Origin: Sphingomonas sp. S1-29
GTDB lineage: Bacteria > Pseudomonadota > Alphaproteobacteria > Sphingomonadales > Sphingomonadaceae
Direction of reading: 5' to 3'
NCBI RefSeq assembly: GCF_026167545.1
Contig: NZ_CP110678.1
Location: 2,291,501 to 2,355,500 of the forward strand
DNA: 64,000 nt
Below, in pieces: positions 53,024 through 60,645 of the stretch. Position numbers and translations under genes: made by a program. Below the pieces are notes generated by a model. It was given only the letters and a program-made list of their open reading frames with translations, made no database searches and was not told the origin of the DNA. Within the stretch, counting starts at the first letter, position 1; each line of letters opens with the position of its first letter.

Positions 53024-53850
53024 TTCACGGCTCCTTGAAAGTCATGGCTGAGCGCTGCCTCGGGCAGCGGGCGCACCCAGATGTTGCGGAAAGAAACAGG
53101 CGAATCATGGTCCTGCAGCTGGATCGGCGCGGCATCGCCATGCGCTTCGTATTTGCCGACCTGGCGCCAGGCGGTGGTGCCGAGCCAGGGTTGGCGATGC
53201 TGGACCAGCACGCCGTTGAGGAAGGCGGTGATGTAGGCGGGGCGCAGCAGCTTGCCGTCGTCGCCGAAGCGCGGGCGTTCGAACACCACATCGTAGCTCT
53301 GCCATTCGCCGGGCTTGCGCGAGGCGTTCACCAGCGGCGGCTTCCAGGCATAGATCGCGCCGACGGTGCCGTCGGCATAGGTGGGGTTCTGATAGCCGTC
53401 GAGGATCTGGATCTCGTAGCGCTGCATGAACCAGATGCCGCTGTTGCCGCGATCCTGCGAGCTCTTGGTCGGCGGGGTCGGGCTGCGGAATTCGAGATGG
53501 AGCTGGACGTCGCCGAAGCTCTGCTTGGTGCTGAGCGAACTGTCCTTGCCGCCGACGCGCGCGGGGACGGTGAAAATGCCGCCCTCGACCTTCCACGGCG
53601 TGCCTTGCGCGGTCCAGGCATCGAGCGAGGACCCGTCGAACAGGACGATCGCGTCCGAAGGCGCAGCGCCCGGCGCGGGGGCGGGGGTCACGACGGTGGG
53701 CGCGGGGCGCTCCGAATCATGGACGTGCCACTGGCCGCCGGGCAGCATCGGGGTGTCGCGAAAGCCGGGCTTGTCCGGTGTCTTGTCCTGCGCCACGCCG
53801 ATGCCCCCAAGCGACGCCAGTGCGCCGATCGTCAAGATGGTCCGTTTCAC
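53020..53850 (-). CDS. DUF1080 protein (3-keto-disaccharide hydrolase type)
   Basis: 276-residue exported protein, with signal peptide RTILTIGALASLGGIGVAQ. The DUF1080 (3-keto-disaccharide hydrolase) fold, a concanavalin-like sandwich, shows DAIVLFDGSSLDAWTAQGTPWKVEGGIFTV, then SFGDVQLHLEFRSP, GNSGIWFMQRYEIQILDGYQNP and the C-terminal YEAHGDAAPIQLQDHDSPVSFRNIWVRPL. In this family 3-keto-glycosides made by a glucoside 3-dehydrogenase are cleaved. GTG 53850 has GGGGAAG upstream; ATG 53865 is an alternative. Confidence 0.87.
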   Translation of the reverse strand: MKRTILTIGALASLGGIGVAQDKTPDKPGFRDTPMLPGGQWHVHDSERPAPTVVTPAPAPGAAPSDAIVLFDGSSLDAWTAQGTPWKVEGGIFTVPARVGGKDSSLSTKQSFGDVQLHLEFRSPTPPTKSSQDRGNSGIWFMQRYEIQILDGYQNPTYADGTVGAIYAWKPPLVNASRKPGEWQSYDVVFERPRFGDDGKLLRPAYITAFLNGVLVQHRQPWLGTTAWRQVGKYEAHGDAAPIQLQDHDSPVSFRNIWVRPLPEAALSHDFQGAVK

Positions 53851-53861
53851 GCTTCTTCCCC

Positions 53862-54788
53862 TCATGCAGCGTCGATCGCGCGATAGGCGGCGATCAGCCG
53901 GTCCTCGCCCGCGCGGCCCTCGACCGAATTGCCATGTTCCATGCCGATCACCCCGCCGAAGCGCTTGGCGCGCAGCCAGCGCACGACATTTTGGTAGTTG
54001 ATCTCGCCCGATCCCGGCTCGTTGCGCCCCGGATTGTCGCCGAACTGGATATAGCCGATCTCGCTCCAGCAGGCATCGAGCGTATTGATGAGATTCCCCG
54101 CCTGGATCTGCTCGTGATACAGGTCGGCGAGTACCTTGATCGCGGGGCTGTCGATCGCGCGCGCGACCGCGAAGCCCTGCGGGATCGTCGTCATGAAGAC
54201 GCCGGGATGATCCACCAGCGTGTTGAGCGGCTCCATCACCATGGTGATGTCGTGCGGGGCATAGATGTCGGCGGCGCGGCGCAGCACGTCGATCACGCGC
54301 GCGGTCTGGAGCTCGATCGGCAGCCTGCGATCGACGAAGCCGGTGACGATCGTCGCATGCCGGGCATTCAGCCGCTTGGCGACGTCGACCGACGCGCGGA
54401 TGTCGGCAAGGAAGCGATCGCGATCGGCATCGTCGTTGCCGCCGAGCACCGGGCGGAAATCGGCCCAGCGCGGCATGCTGGCGACGAACACCCCCATCGT
54501 CATCCCGCGCTGCTGGAGCGCGCGCGCCATCGCATTCTGGTCGGCGACTCTGCGGCCGGCGACTTCATTGTCTTCCCAGGCGGTGAAGCCTTGGTCGGCG
54601 GCATAGGCGATCTGTTCGAGCCGGTTGCCGCGGCTCCTGAAGCTGCCTTCGTGCGGCGCATATTTCAGCGAGAAGGTCGCGCGGTTCTGGCCGCCACCGC
54701 CACTGATCCCGCTACCGACCGCGGCAGCGCCGGCGCCCGCCGCGCCGATCGCGCCCGCCGCCAGCACCGATCGGCGCGACAGCTTCAT
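53862..54788 (-). CDS. Hydroxypyruvate isomerase-like TIM-barrel protein (Tat-exported)
   Basis: 308-residue TIM-barrel protein. The N-terminus MKLSRRSVLAAGAIGAAGAGAAA is a twin-arginine signal. The barrel includes FSLKYAPHEGSF, a segment YAPHDITMVMEPLNTLVDHPG with a Glu ligand, VLADLYHEQIQAGNL, and IGYIQFGDNPGRNEPGSGEINY, all characteristic of the hydroxypyruvate isomerase (Hyi)/sugar isomerase family. True substrate is more likely a keto-sugar in this context. Four-base overlap with the MFS gene on one side and close coupling to DUF1080 on the other. Confidence 0.85.
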   Translation of the reverse strand: MKLSRRSVLAAGAIGAAGAGAAAVGSGISGGGGQNRATFSLKYAPHEGSFRSRGNRLEQIAYAADQGFTAWEDNEVAGRRVADQNAMARALQQRGMTMGVFVASMPRWADFRPVLGGNDDADRDRFLADIRASVDVAKRLNARHATIVTGFVDRRLPIELQTARVIDVLRRAADIYAPHDITMVMEPLNTLVDHPGVFMTTIPQGFAVARAIDSPAIKVLADLYHEQIQAGNLINTLDACWSEIGYIQFGDNPGRNEPGSGEINYQNVVRWLRAKRFGGVIGMEHGNSVEGRAGEDRLIAAYRAIDAA

Positions 54789-56116
54789 GCAGCCTCGCCC
54801 GCCAGCTGCGCGCGAGACTTGCCGCGTTCGCGCAGCCAAATGACGCCGAACACCGCGAGCAGGATCAGCGGCAGGATCGCCAGCCGCTGGAACGACAGCG
54901 ACGCGGCGGCATCCTCGACCGCGAGCTTGGCCGCGCCGGTGAGCGAGGCGAAGGCGGCGGGGCCGCCGGCGAACTCGATCTTGGCCTCATCGAACATCGC
55001 GCCGAGCTGCGGCAGCACGAAGAAGCTCGCCATCGCGCCCGCCGATCCAACCAGCCCCATCGCCCAGGATCCGCCGCGCGGATAGCGCTCGGCGACCGAG
55101 GCGAGCATCGTCGGCCACATCACGCAGACGCCCAAGCCCCAGACCGTCGAGGCGATGATCGCCGCGATCGGCGACTGCGCCTGGCTGAGCATGAACAGCC
55201 CGACCGCGGCGAGCAGGCTCGATACCCACAACAGGCCGGGGTTCGAGATCTTGTTCGCGAGCCGGCCGGCGAAGTGGCGGAAGACGAACATCAGCGCGTT
55301 GACATAGACCAGCAGCAGGATGCCGCGCATGCCGACGCGGTTGCTGAGCGCGACGTCGATCCACTGGCCGGGCGCGAGCTCGGACGCGGCGGTCAGGAAC
55401 ATCGCGCCGAACCAGATGAAGAAGCTGGGGCGGCGGAACACCTCGCCCAGCATCTCGCCGAAGCCGACGCCGGTTTCCTCGCGCAGCGCCGGCGGGAAGG
55501 TGGTGGTGGCGGCGATCACGATCGTCGCGATCGCGGGGATCAGTACCAGCGCCATGATCCCCTGCCAGGGCAGCGTATCGGCGAGGAAGAAGCCCGCGAG
55601 CCCGCCGACGATGATGCCGCCGGGGAACCAGGCGTGGAGCACGTTCAATCGGTGCGTCGTGTCCTCGGGATAGAGCTGCGCGGTGAGCGGGTTGATCGCG
55701 GCTTCGGTGAGCCCCCAGCCGATCCCGCTGACCAGCATGCCGAACCACACGAAATGATAGATGTTCATGCCCGTGGCGAGATCGCCCGCGAACACGATCG
55801 CGAGCGGGCCGAGGACGAAGCAAAGCCCCGCGCCGAGCAGGCAGCGCTTCATCCCGATCTGGTCAAGGAGGGTGGAGGCGACGAACACCGTGATCGCGAA
55901 GCTCAGGAACGCCGCGCCGAGCGCGGCGGCGAGCAGTTCGCCCGCCTGCAACGGCGCGATCGGATCGATCCATTCGGCCTTGAGCCCGCTGGCGATCGCG
56001 CCGCGGATGCCGAGGCTTGATGCCGCGGTGAACAGCGCCAGCACCCCCAGCCAGAACAGCCGGCTCTTGTTGACGCCCTGGACGCCCGGCATTGCGGCGC
56101 TCGCTTTGCTACTCAC
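54785..56116 (-). CDS. MFS transporter (sugar-type)
   Basis: 443-residue major facilitator with 12 membrane helices. NPLTAQLYPEDTTHRLNVLHAWFPGGIIVGGLAGF and GVCVMWPTMLASVAERYPRGGSWAMGLVGSAGAMASFF are typical of the FucP/NHS-like sugar branch. It should import the sugar or 3-keto sugar product of the periplasmic enzymes around it. The start is the GTG at 56116; its stop overlaps the next gene by 4 bp. Middle gene of the 49929-57613 operon. Confidence 0.85.
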   Translation of the reverse strand: MSSKASAAMPGVQGVNKSRLFWLGVLALFTAASSLGIRGAIASGLKAEWIDPIAPLQAGELLAAALGAAFLSFAITVFVASTLLDQIGMKRCLLGAGLCFVLGPLAIVFAGDLATGMNIYHFVWFGMLVSGIGWGLTEAAINPLTAQLYPEDTTHRLNVLHAWFPGGIIVGGLAGFFLADTLPWQGIMALVLIPAIATIVIAATTTFPPALREETGVGFGEMLGEVFRRPSFFIWFGAMFLTAASELAPGQWIDVALSNRVGMRGILLLVYVNALMFVFRHFAGRLANKISNPGLLWVSSLLAAVGLFMLSQAQSPIAAIIASTVWGLGVCVMWPTMLASVAERYPRGGSWAMGLVGSAGAMASFFVLPQLGAMFDEAKIEFAGGPAAFASLTGAAKLAVEDAAASLSFQRLAILPLILLAVFGVIWLRERGKSRAQLAGEAA

Positions 56117-56169
56117 GCACCCACCCCCTGATTATTGTTATTGTCTTACAAGCTGAGCGGCGCCGCGGC

Positions 56170-57213
56170 TCAGGTCAAGCCCAACATCGCACGATTGAGC
56201 GCCGGATCGCCGCCACCGGCGAAATCGTCGAATGCGCCCTCGGCCTTGCGGATCATGTGCGCCTCGATGAAGGGCGCGCCTTCGCGCGCGCCGTCCTCGG
56301 GATGCTTGAGGCAGCATTCCCATTCGAGCACCGCCCAGCCGGCATAGCCATATTGGGTGAGCTTCGAGAAGATCCCCCCGAAATCGACCTGCCCGTCGCC
56401 CAAGGAGCGGAAGCGACCGGGACGATCGACCCAGTCCTGGAAGCCGCCATAGACCCCCGAGCGACCATTGGGATTGAGCTCGGCATCCTTGACGTGGAAC
56501 ATCCGGATTCGCTCGTGATAGAAATCGATGAACTGCAGATAGTCGAGCGACTGCAGCACATAATGGCTGGGGTCGTAGAGGATGTTGGCGCGCGGGTGGT
56601 TGTCGACGCCCGCCAGGAAGCGTTCGAAGGTGACGCCGTCGTGCAGATCCTCGCCCGGATGGATCTCATAGGCGAGGTCGATCCCTTCCTCCTCGTACAC
56701 GTCGAGGATCGGGCGCCAGCGCTTGGCGAGTTCGGCAAAGGCCTCCTCGACTAGCCCGGCGGGGCGCGGCGGCCAAGGGTAGAGATAGGGCCAGGCGAGC
56801 GCGCCCGAGAAGGTGGCGGCGGCGTTCAGCCCCAGCCGGCGGCTGGCGCGCGCGGCGAGCTTGACCTGCTCGACCGCCCAGGCTTGGCGCTCGACCGGCT
56901 TGCCGTGGAGTTCGGGCGGCGCGAAGGCGTCGAAGGCGACGTCATAGGCGGGATGCACCGCGACCAGCTGGCCCTGCAGATGCGTCGACAGCTCGGTGAT
57001 CTCGACGCCTGCCTCGCGGCAGGTGCCGGCCAGCTCGTCGCAATAATCCTGGCTTTCGGCGGCCTTGGCGAGGTCGATGCAGCGGCTATCCCAGGTCGGA
57101 ATCTGCACCCCGACATAGCCGGCATCGGCCATCCAGCGCGCAGCCGTGCCAAGTGTGTCGAACGGCGCGCTGTCGCCCATGAACTGCGCAAGGAAAACCG
57201 CTGGTCCCTTCAT
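56170..57213 (-). CDS. Cytosolic sugar phosphate isomerase/epimerase
   Basis: 347-residue TIM-barrel protein (xylose isomerase-like/IolE-type) without a signal peptide. VQIPTWDSRCIDLAKA, STHLQGQLVAVHPAYD, DLAYEIHPGEDLHDG (Glu ligand), NILYDPSHYVLQ, RMFHVKDAE and WAVLEWECC (second Glu ligand) are the family motifs. Being cytosolic, it may act on the imported keto-sugar. ATG 57213 with AGGAG 9 bases upstream; it follows the cytochrome c gene by 22 bp and precedes the MFS gene by 53 bp. Confidence 0.88.
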   Translation of the reverse strand: MKGPAVFLAQFMGDSAPFDTLGTAARWMADAGYVGVQIPTWDSRCIDLAKAAESQDYCDELAGTCREAGVEITELSTHLQGQLVAVHPAYDVAFDAFAPPELHGKPVERQAWAVEQVKLAARASRRLGLNAAATFSGALAWPYLYPWPPRPAGLVEEAFAELAKRWRPILDVYEEEGIDLAYEIHPGEDLHDGVTFERFLAGVDNHPRANILYDPSHYVLQSLDYLQFIDFYHERIRMFHVKDAELNPNGRSGVYGGFQDWVDRPGRFRSLGDGQVDFGGIFSKLTQYGYAGWAVLEWECCLKHPEDGAREGAPFIEAHMIRKAEGAFDDFAGGGDPALNRAMLGLT

Positions 57214-57235
57214 CGGCAAAATCTCCTGAAATCAG

Positions 57236-57613
57236 TTATTTGGTAGTTTCGCGCTTCAGATAGGCGATCAACGCGGCGCGCTTGGCAGCGTCGGGAACTT
57301 TGACCATCATCCGCGTCCCCGGAACCCGCTTGGTGGGCGCTTCGAGATATTCGCTGAGCGTCTTGTCGTCCCAGCGGATCTTCGATGCCTTGAGCGCAGG
57401 ACTGTAGCTGAAGCCGGTCGCGGCGGCCGCCTGGCGCCCGAACAGCCCGTGCAGATTGGGGCCGGCACCGTTGCGGCCGCCCTTGTTGAGCGTGTGACAC
57501 GCACGGCAGGTGTTGAAGACCTGCGCGCCGGCATCGGCATTTTGCGCCGCGGCGGGCGTGGGGGCAATCGACAGGGCGGCTGGAACCAGCATCGCCGTAA
57601 ACAATAATTTCAT
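57236..57613 (-). CDS. Class I c-type cytochrome
   Basis: 125-residue exported cytochrome c. Signal peptide MKLLFTAMLVPAALSIA...AAAQ, heme site CRACH at residues 36-40, and the family pattern NKGGRNGAGPNLHGLFGRQAAAATGFSYS, then RMMVKV with a likely Met axial ligand and a C-terminal helix RAALIAYLKRETTK. It is a cytochrome c2/c550-like monoheme protein. It is the first gene of the operon and would accept electrons from the GMC dehydrogenase. CGGAGAGG Shine-Dalgarno is present. Confidence 0.92.
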   Translation of the reverse strand: MKLLFTAMLVPAALSIAPTPAAAQNADAGAQVFNTCRACHTLNKGGRNGAGPNLHGLFGRQAAAATGFSYSPALKASKIRWDDKTLSEYLEAPTKRVPGTRMMVKVPDAAKRAALIAYLKRETTK

Positions 57614-57649
57614 GAACCTCTCCGGTCTTATTATGATCGGTTGCCGGCC

Positions 57650-57663
57650 TGTAACCGGTTCAA
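57650..57663. promoter_or_regulatory. LacI-like operator half-symmetric site
   Basis: TGTAACCGGTTCAA contains the CG-centred palindrome AACCGGTT. CG-centred even palindromes are typical of LacI-family repressors of sugar catabolism. It lies 37 bases upstream of the cytochrome c start. No LacI gene is in the window. Confidence 0.45.
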
Positions 57664-57692
57664 CGCAGCATGCGCAAGCCATCGCAAGGGCT

Positions 57693-57706
57693 TGCATTCG
57701 AATGCA
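57693..57706. promoter_or_regulatory. Perfect 14-bp palindrome, putative operator
   Basis: TGCATTCGAATGCA, a perfect CG-centred palindrome in the 193-bp divergent region between the cytochrome c and Gfo/Idh genes. Symmetry and position suggest the main operator for both transcription units. Chance occurrence of a 14-bp perfect palindrome in so small a region is low. Confidence 0.5.
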
Positions 57707-57806
57707 GTAACGGCATCGTGCCTGACTGAACGCTTAATAGCGTCGCTACGGCAATGGGCTCGCGGCATGGCGATCGGCGAGCCCGCGAATATGGGAGAGG
57801 TTGCGA

Positions 57807-59009
57807 ATGACGGCATCGGCATCGAGGCTGCGATACGGGATGGTTGGCGGCGGCGAGGGCGCGTTCATCGGTGCGGTGCATCGGATGGCGGCTGCGCTCG
57901 ACGGCGAATGCGCGCTGGTTTGCGGGGCGTTCAGCAGCGACGGCGAGCGCAATGCGCGCAGCGCTGCCGCGCTCGGGATAGAGCCTGCGCGCGCTTATGG
58001 CTCGCTCGAGGCGCTGCTGGCGGGCGAGGCGGCGTTGCCGACAAGCGAGCGGATGCAGGCGTTGGCGATCGTCACGCCCAACCACCTGCACGCGCCGATG
58101 GCGATCGCCGCGCTCGACGCCGGGTTCGACGTGATGTCCGAAAAGCCGATGGCGCTGAACCTCGACGAGGCGCTGGCGATCGCCGAGGCGGTCGAGCGCT
58201 CGGGCCGGCTGTACGGGCTTGCGTTCACCTATAGCGGCTATCCCCTGGTCGAGGAGGCGCGGGTGCGCGTCGCGCGCGGCGATCTGGGCGCGATCCGGCT
58301 GGTGCAGGTCGAATATTCGCAAGGCTGGCTGAGCCAGCCAATCGATGCGGGCGGCAACAAGCAGGCCGAATGGCGCACCGATCCGGCGCGCGCGGGGCTG
58401 GGCGGCTGCCTGGGCGACATCGGCACGCATGCGTTCCAGCTCGCCGAGCATGTCTCGGGCCTGAGCGTCGAGGAATTGAGCGCCGACCTGACGATCCATG
58501 TTCCCGGGCGGCGGCTCGACGACGATGTCTCGGCGCTGCTGCGCTTTGAAGGCGGCGCGCGCGGCACGCTCAAGGCGAGCCAGGTCGCCGCGGGCGACGA
58601 GAATGGGTTGCGGCTGCGGGTGCATGGCGAGAAGGGCGGGCTCGACTGGTCGCAGCAGGAGCCCAATACGCTGACGCTGCGCTGGCTCGACCGCCCTGCC
58701 GAGATCGTGCGGGCAGCGGGACCGGGGCTCGATGCGCTGACCACCGCGCGGCTGCGGACGCCGTCGGGGCATCCCGAGGGCTATATCGAGGCGTTCGCGA
58801 ACCTGTATCGCAGCTTCGCCAAGACGGTGAAGGCGGGCACGGCGGTGCCCGCGATCGGCACCGCCGACTGGTTTCCGGGGATCGACGACGGGCTGCGCAC
58901 GATGACCTTTGTCGAGGCGATGATCGAAAACAGCGCCGGCGACGCCAAATGGACGCGGCTTGCCGATGTCCTGGCCGCGCGGCGGAACACCAAGGGAGAA
59001 GCTGCATGA
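57807..59009 (+). CDS. Gfo/Idh/MocA family oxidoreductase
   Basis: 400-residue NAD(P)-dependent sugar oxidoreductase without a signal peptide. N-terminal Rossmann fold YGMVGGGEGAFIGAVHR, VTPNHLHAPMAIAAL, and the conserved SEKPMALNLDEA (E-K-P). C-terminal substrate domain has GGCLGDIGTHAFQLAEH. Family members oxidise or reduce 3-keto sugars, inositols or gluconate derivatives; here it could reduce 3-keto-glucose to glucose in the cytosol. Divergent from the cytochrome c operon and translationally coupled (ATGA) to the Dabb gene. Confidence 0.9.
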   Translation: MTASASRLRYGMVGGGEGAFIGAVHRMAAALDGECALVCGAFSSDGERNARSAAALGIEPARAYGSLEALLAGEAALPTSERMQALAIVTPNHLHAPMAIAALDAGFDVMSEKPMALNLDEALAIAEAVERSGRLYGLAFTYSGYPLVEEARVRVARGDLGAIRLVQVEYSQGWLSQPIDAGGNKQAEWRTDPARAGLGGCLGDIGTHAFQLAEHVSGLSVEELSADLTIHVPGRRLDDDVSALLRFEGGARGTLKASQVAAGDENGLRLRVHGEKGGLDWSQQEPNTLTLRWLDRPAEIVRAAGPGLDALTTARLRTPSGHPEGYIEAFANLYRSFAKTVKAGTAVPAIGTADWFPGIDDGLRTMTFVEAMIENSAGDAKWTRLADVLAARRNTKGEAA

Positions 59010-59443
59010 ATGCGTCGAAATCGGGCCGATCGAAACTGGGCCGATCGAAACTGGGCTGGGCGATCGCCGGGATCGTGCTGTCGTCGCTGCTGGTGGCTTC
59101 GCCCGCGCGTGCGCAGACACCGCGCGAAGGGCGGTTCGTGCATCACGTCTTCTTCTGGCTCAAAAATGCCGACAGCGCGGCCGATCGGGCCAAATTGATC
59201 GCCGCGCTGGAAAAGCTGTCGGCGGTGAAGACGATCCGCAGCTATCAGATCGGCGAACCCGCCCCGACGCGGCGCGAGGTGATCGACAGTTCGTATTCGG
59301 TGTCGTGGACGCTGTTCTTCGACAGCAAGGTCGACCAGGATTCGTATCAGGACGACCCGATCCACCTGAAGTTCGTCGAAGAGAATGCGGCGCTGTGGGA
59401 CCGGGTGCAGGTGTACGATACCGTGCCGGTAACCGCGAACTAG
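59006..59443 (+). CDS. Exported Dabb-domain protein
   Basis: 145-residue protein, signal peptide WAIAGIVLSSLLVASPARAQ, followed by a stress-responsive alpha/beta barrel (Dabb) domain: FVHHVFFWLKN, KTIRSYQIGEPAPTRR, DSSYSVSWTLFF, DPIHLKFVEEN and RVQVYDT. The N-terminal basic region contains a perfect 15-bp tandem duplication (59023-59052) encoding SKLGR-SKLGW-like repeats. Dabb dimers are often in sugar or plant-compound degradation operons, with unknown role. Overlaps the Gfo/Idh gene by 4 bp (ATGA). Confidence 0.85.
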   Translation: MNASKSGRSKLGRSKLGWAIAGIVLSSLLVASPARAQTPREGRFVHHVFFWLKNADSAADRAKLIAALEKLSAVKTIRSYQIGEPAPTRREVIDSSYSVSWTLFFDSKVDQDSYQDDPIHLKFVEENAALWDRVQVYDTVPVTAN

Positions 59444-59454
59444 CCGCGGGTATT

Positions 59455-60645
59455 TCAGCCGGGGGTCAGCTTCAGCAGCCGGCCCCCGGCGCCGTCTTCG
59501 AGCACCCAGATCGCGCCGTCGGGGCCTTGTTCGACCTCGCGGATGCGGCGGCCGAGCGGGATGCGCTGGACTTCGCTTGCGGTGGCGCCGGTGAGCGCGA
59601 CGCGCACCAGCCCCTGTTGCACCAGCCCGCCGATCAGCGCCTGGCCCTGCCAGCCGCTGAACAGCGTTCCCGAATAGATGATCATGCCGGCAGGCGCGAT
59701 CACCGGGGTCCAGAACGCCGCGGGGCCGACATAGCCGTCGCCGGGGCGGTGATCGGGGATGTCACCGCCGCCATAGTCGCTGCCGTTCGAGGCGCGCGGC
59801 CAGCCATAATTGCCGCCGCGTTCGATGACGTTGAGCTCGTCGCCACCCTCGGGGCCGTGTTCATGCTCCCACAATCGGCCCGACGAATCGAAGGCCAAGC
59901 CATAGGGGTTGCGGTGGCCGAAGCTCCAGATTTCGGGGCGGAAGCCCGCCTGGCCGACAAAGGGGTTGTCGGTCGGCACGCCGCCGGTGTCGGTGAGGCG
60001 GACGACGACGCCCAGTGTCTGCGACCGGTCCTGCGCGGGGGTGCCCTGCTGGCGCTCGCCCGCGGTGACGAACATCCGCCCGTCGGCGGCGAAGGCGATG
60101 CGGCCGCCGAAATGGCCGTCGCCCGCGACTTTGGGCGCCTGGCGCCAGACGATGGCGAGATCGTCGATCCGCGATGCGTCGGCCGACAAGGTGCCGCGCG
60201 CGACCGCGAGGCCTTTGCCGCTGCTGCCCGCTTCGGCGAAGCTGAGATAGACGAGCCGATTGCTGGCGAATTGGGGGTGGAGGACGACGTCGTGGAGCCC
60301 GCCCTGGCCGGCGGCGGCGACGACCGGAACGCCTGCGATCGGCGGCGACTTCTCGCCCGCCTGGGTGACGATGCGCAGCGCGCCGCCGCGTTCGGTGACG
60401 AGCAGCAGGCCATCGGGAAGGAAGGTCATCGCCCAGGGCGAATCGAAGCTGGCGACCGGGGCGCTGCGCACCGTCGTGGTGGGCGGTGCTGGGGTGGGCG
60501 TAGGAGTCGGCGTCGGGGCGGGGGTAGGCGAGGGGGTCGGTGTCGGGGTGGGAGCGGGCGTGATCGCGCCCGTCCCGCCGCCATCGCACCCCGCCAGCAA
60601 CGCCAGCAGAGCGCAGAGCGCGGCGAGACGGGCGCGCGGGGTCAT
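59455..60645 (-). CDS. PQQ-dependent sugar dehydrogenase lipoprotein, copy 1
   Basis: 396-residue six-bladed beta-propeller of the PQQ-dependent soluble glucose/aldose dehydrogenase family (YliI/Asd). Lipoprotein signal with LLAGC; a Thr-Pro repeat linker (PTPTPTPSPTPAPTPTP) then SPWAMTFLPDGLLLVTERGGAL. Typical residues: GGLHDVVLHPQFASN with the active-site His, GHFGGRIAF, SFGHRNPYGLAFD and LWEHEHGPEGGDELN. Electrons should go to the quinone pool or a cytochrome. It overlaps the next upstream paralogue by 4 bp and converges with Dabb. Confidence 0.9.
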   Translation of the reverse strand: MTPRARLAALCALLALLAGCDGGGTGAITPAPTPTPTPSPTPAPTPTPTPTPAPPTTTVRSAPVASFDSPWAMTFLPDGLLLVTERGGALRIVTQAGEKSPPIAGVPVVAAAGQGGLHDVVLHPQFASNRLVYLSFAEAGSSGKGLAVARGTLSADASRIDDLAIVWRQAPKVAGDGHFGGRIAFAADGRMFVTAGERQQGTPAQDRSQTLGVVVRLTDTGGVPTDNPFVGQAGFRPEIWSFGHRNPYGLAFDSSGRLWEHEHGPEGGDELNVIERGGNYGWPRASNGSDYGGGDIPDHRPGDGYVGPAAFWTPVIAPAGMIIYSGTLFSGWQGQALIGGLVQQGLVRVALTGATASEVQRIPLGRRIREVEQGPDGAIWVLEDGAGGRLLKLTPG

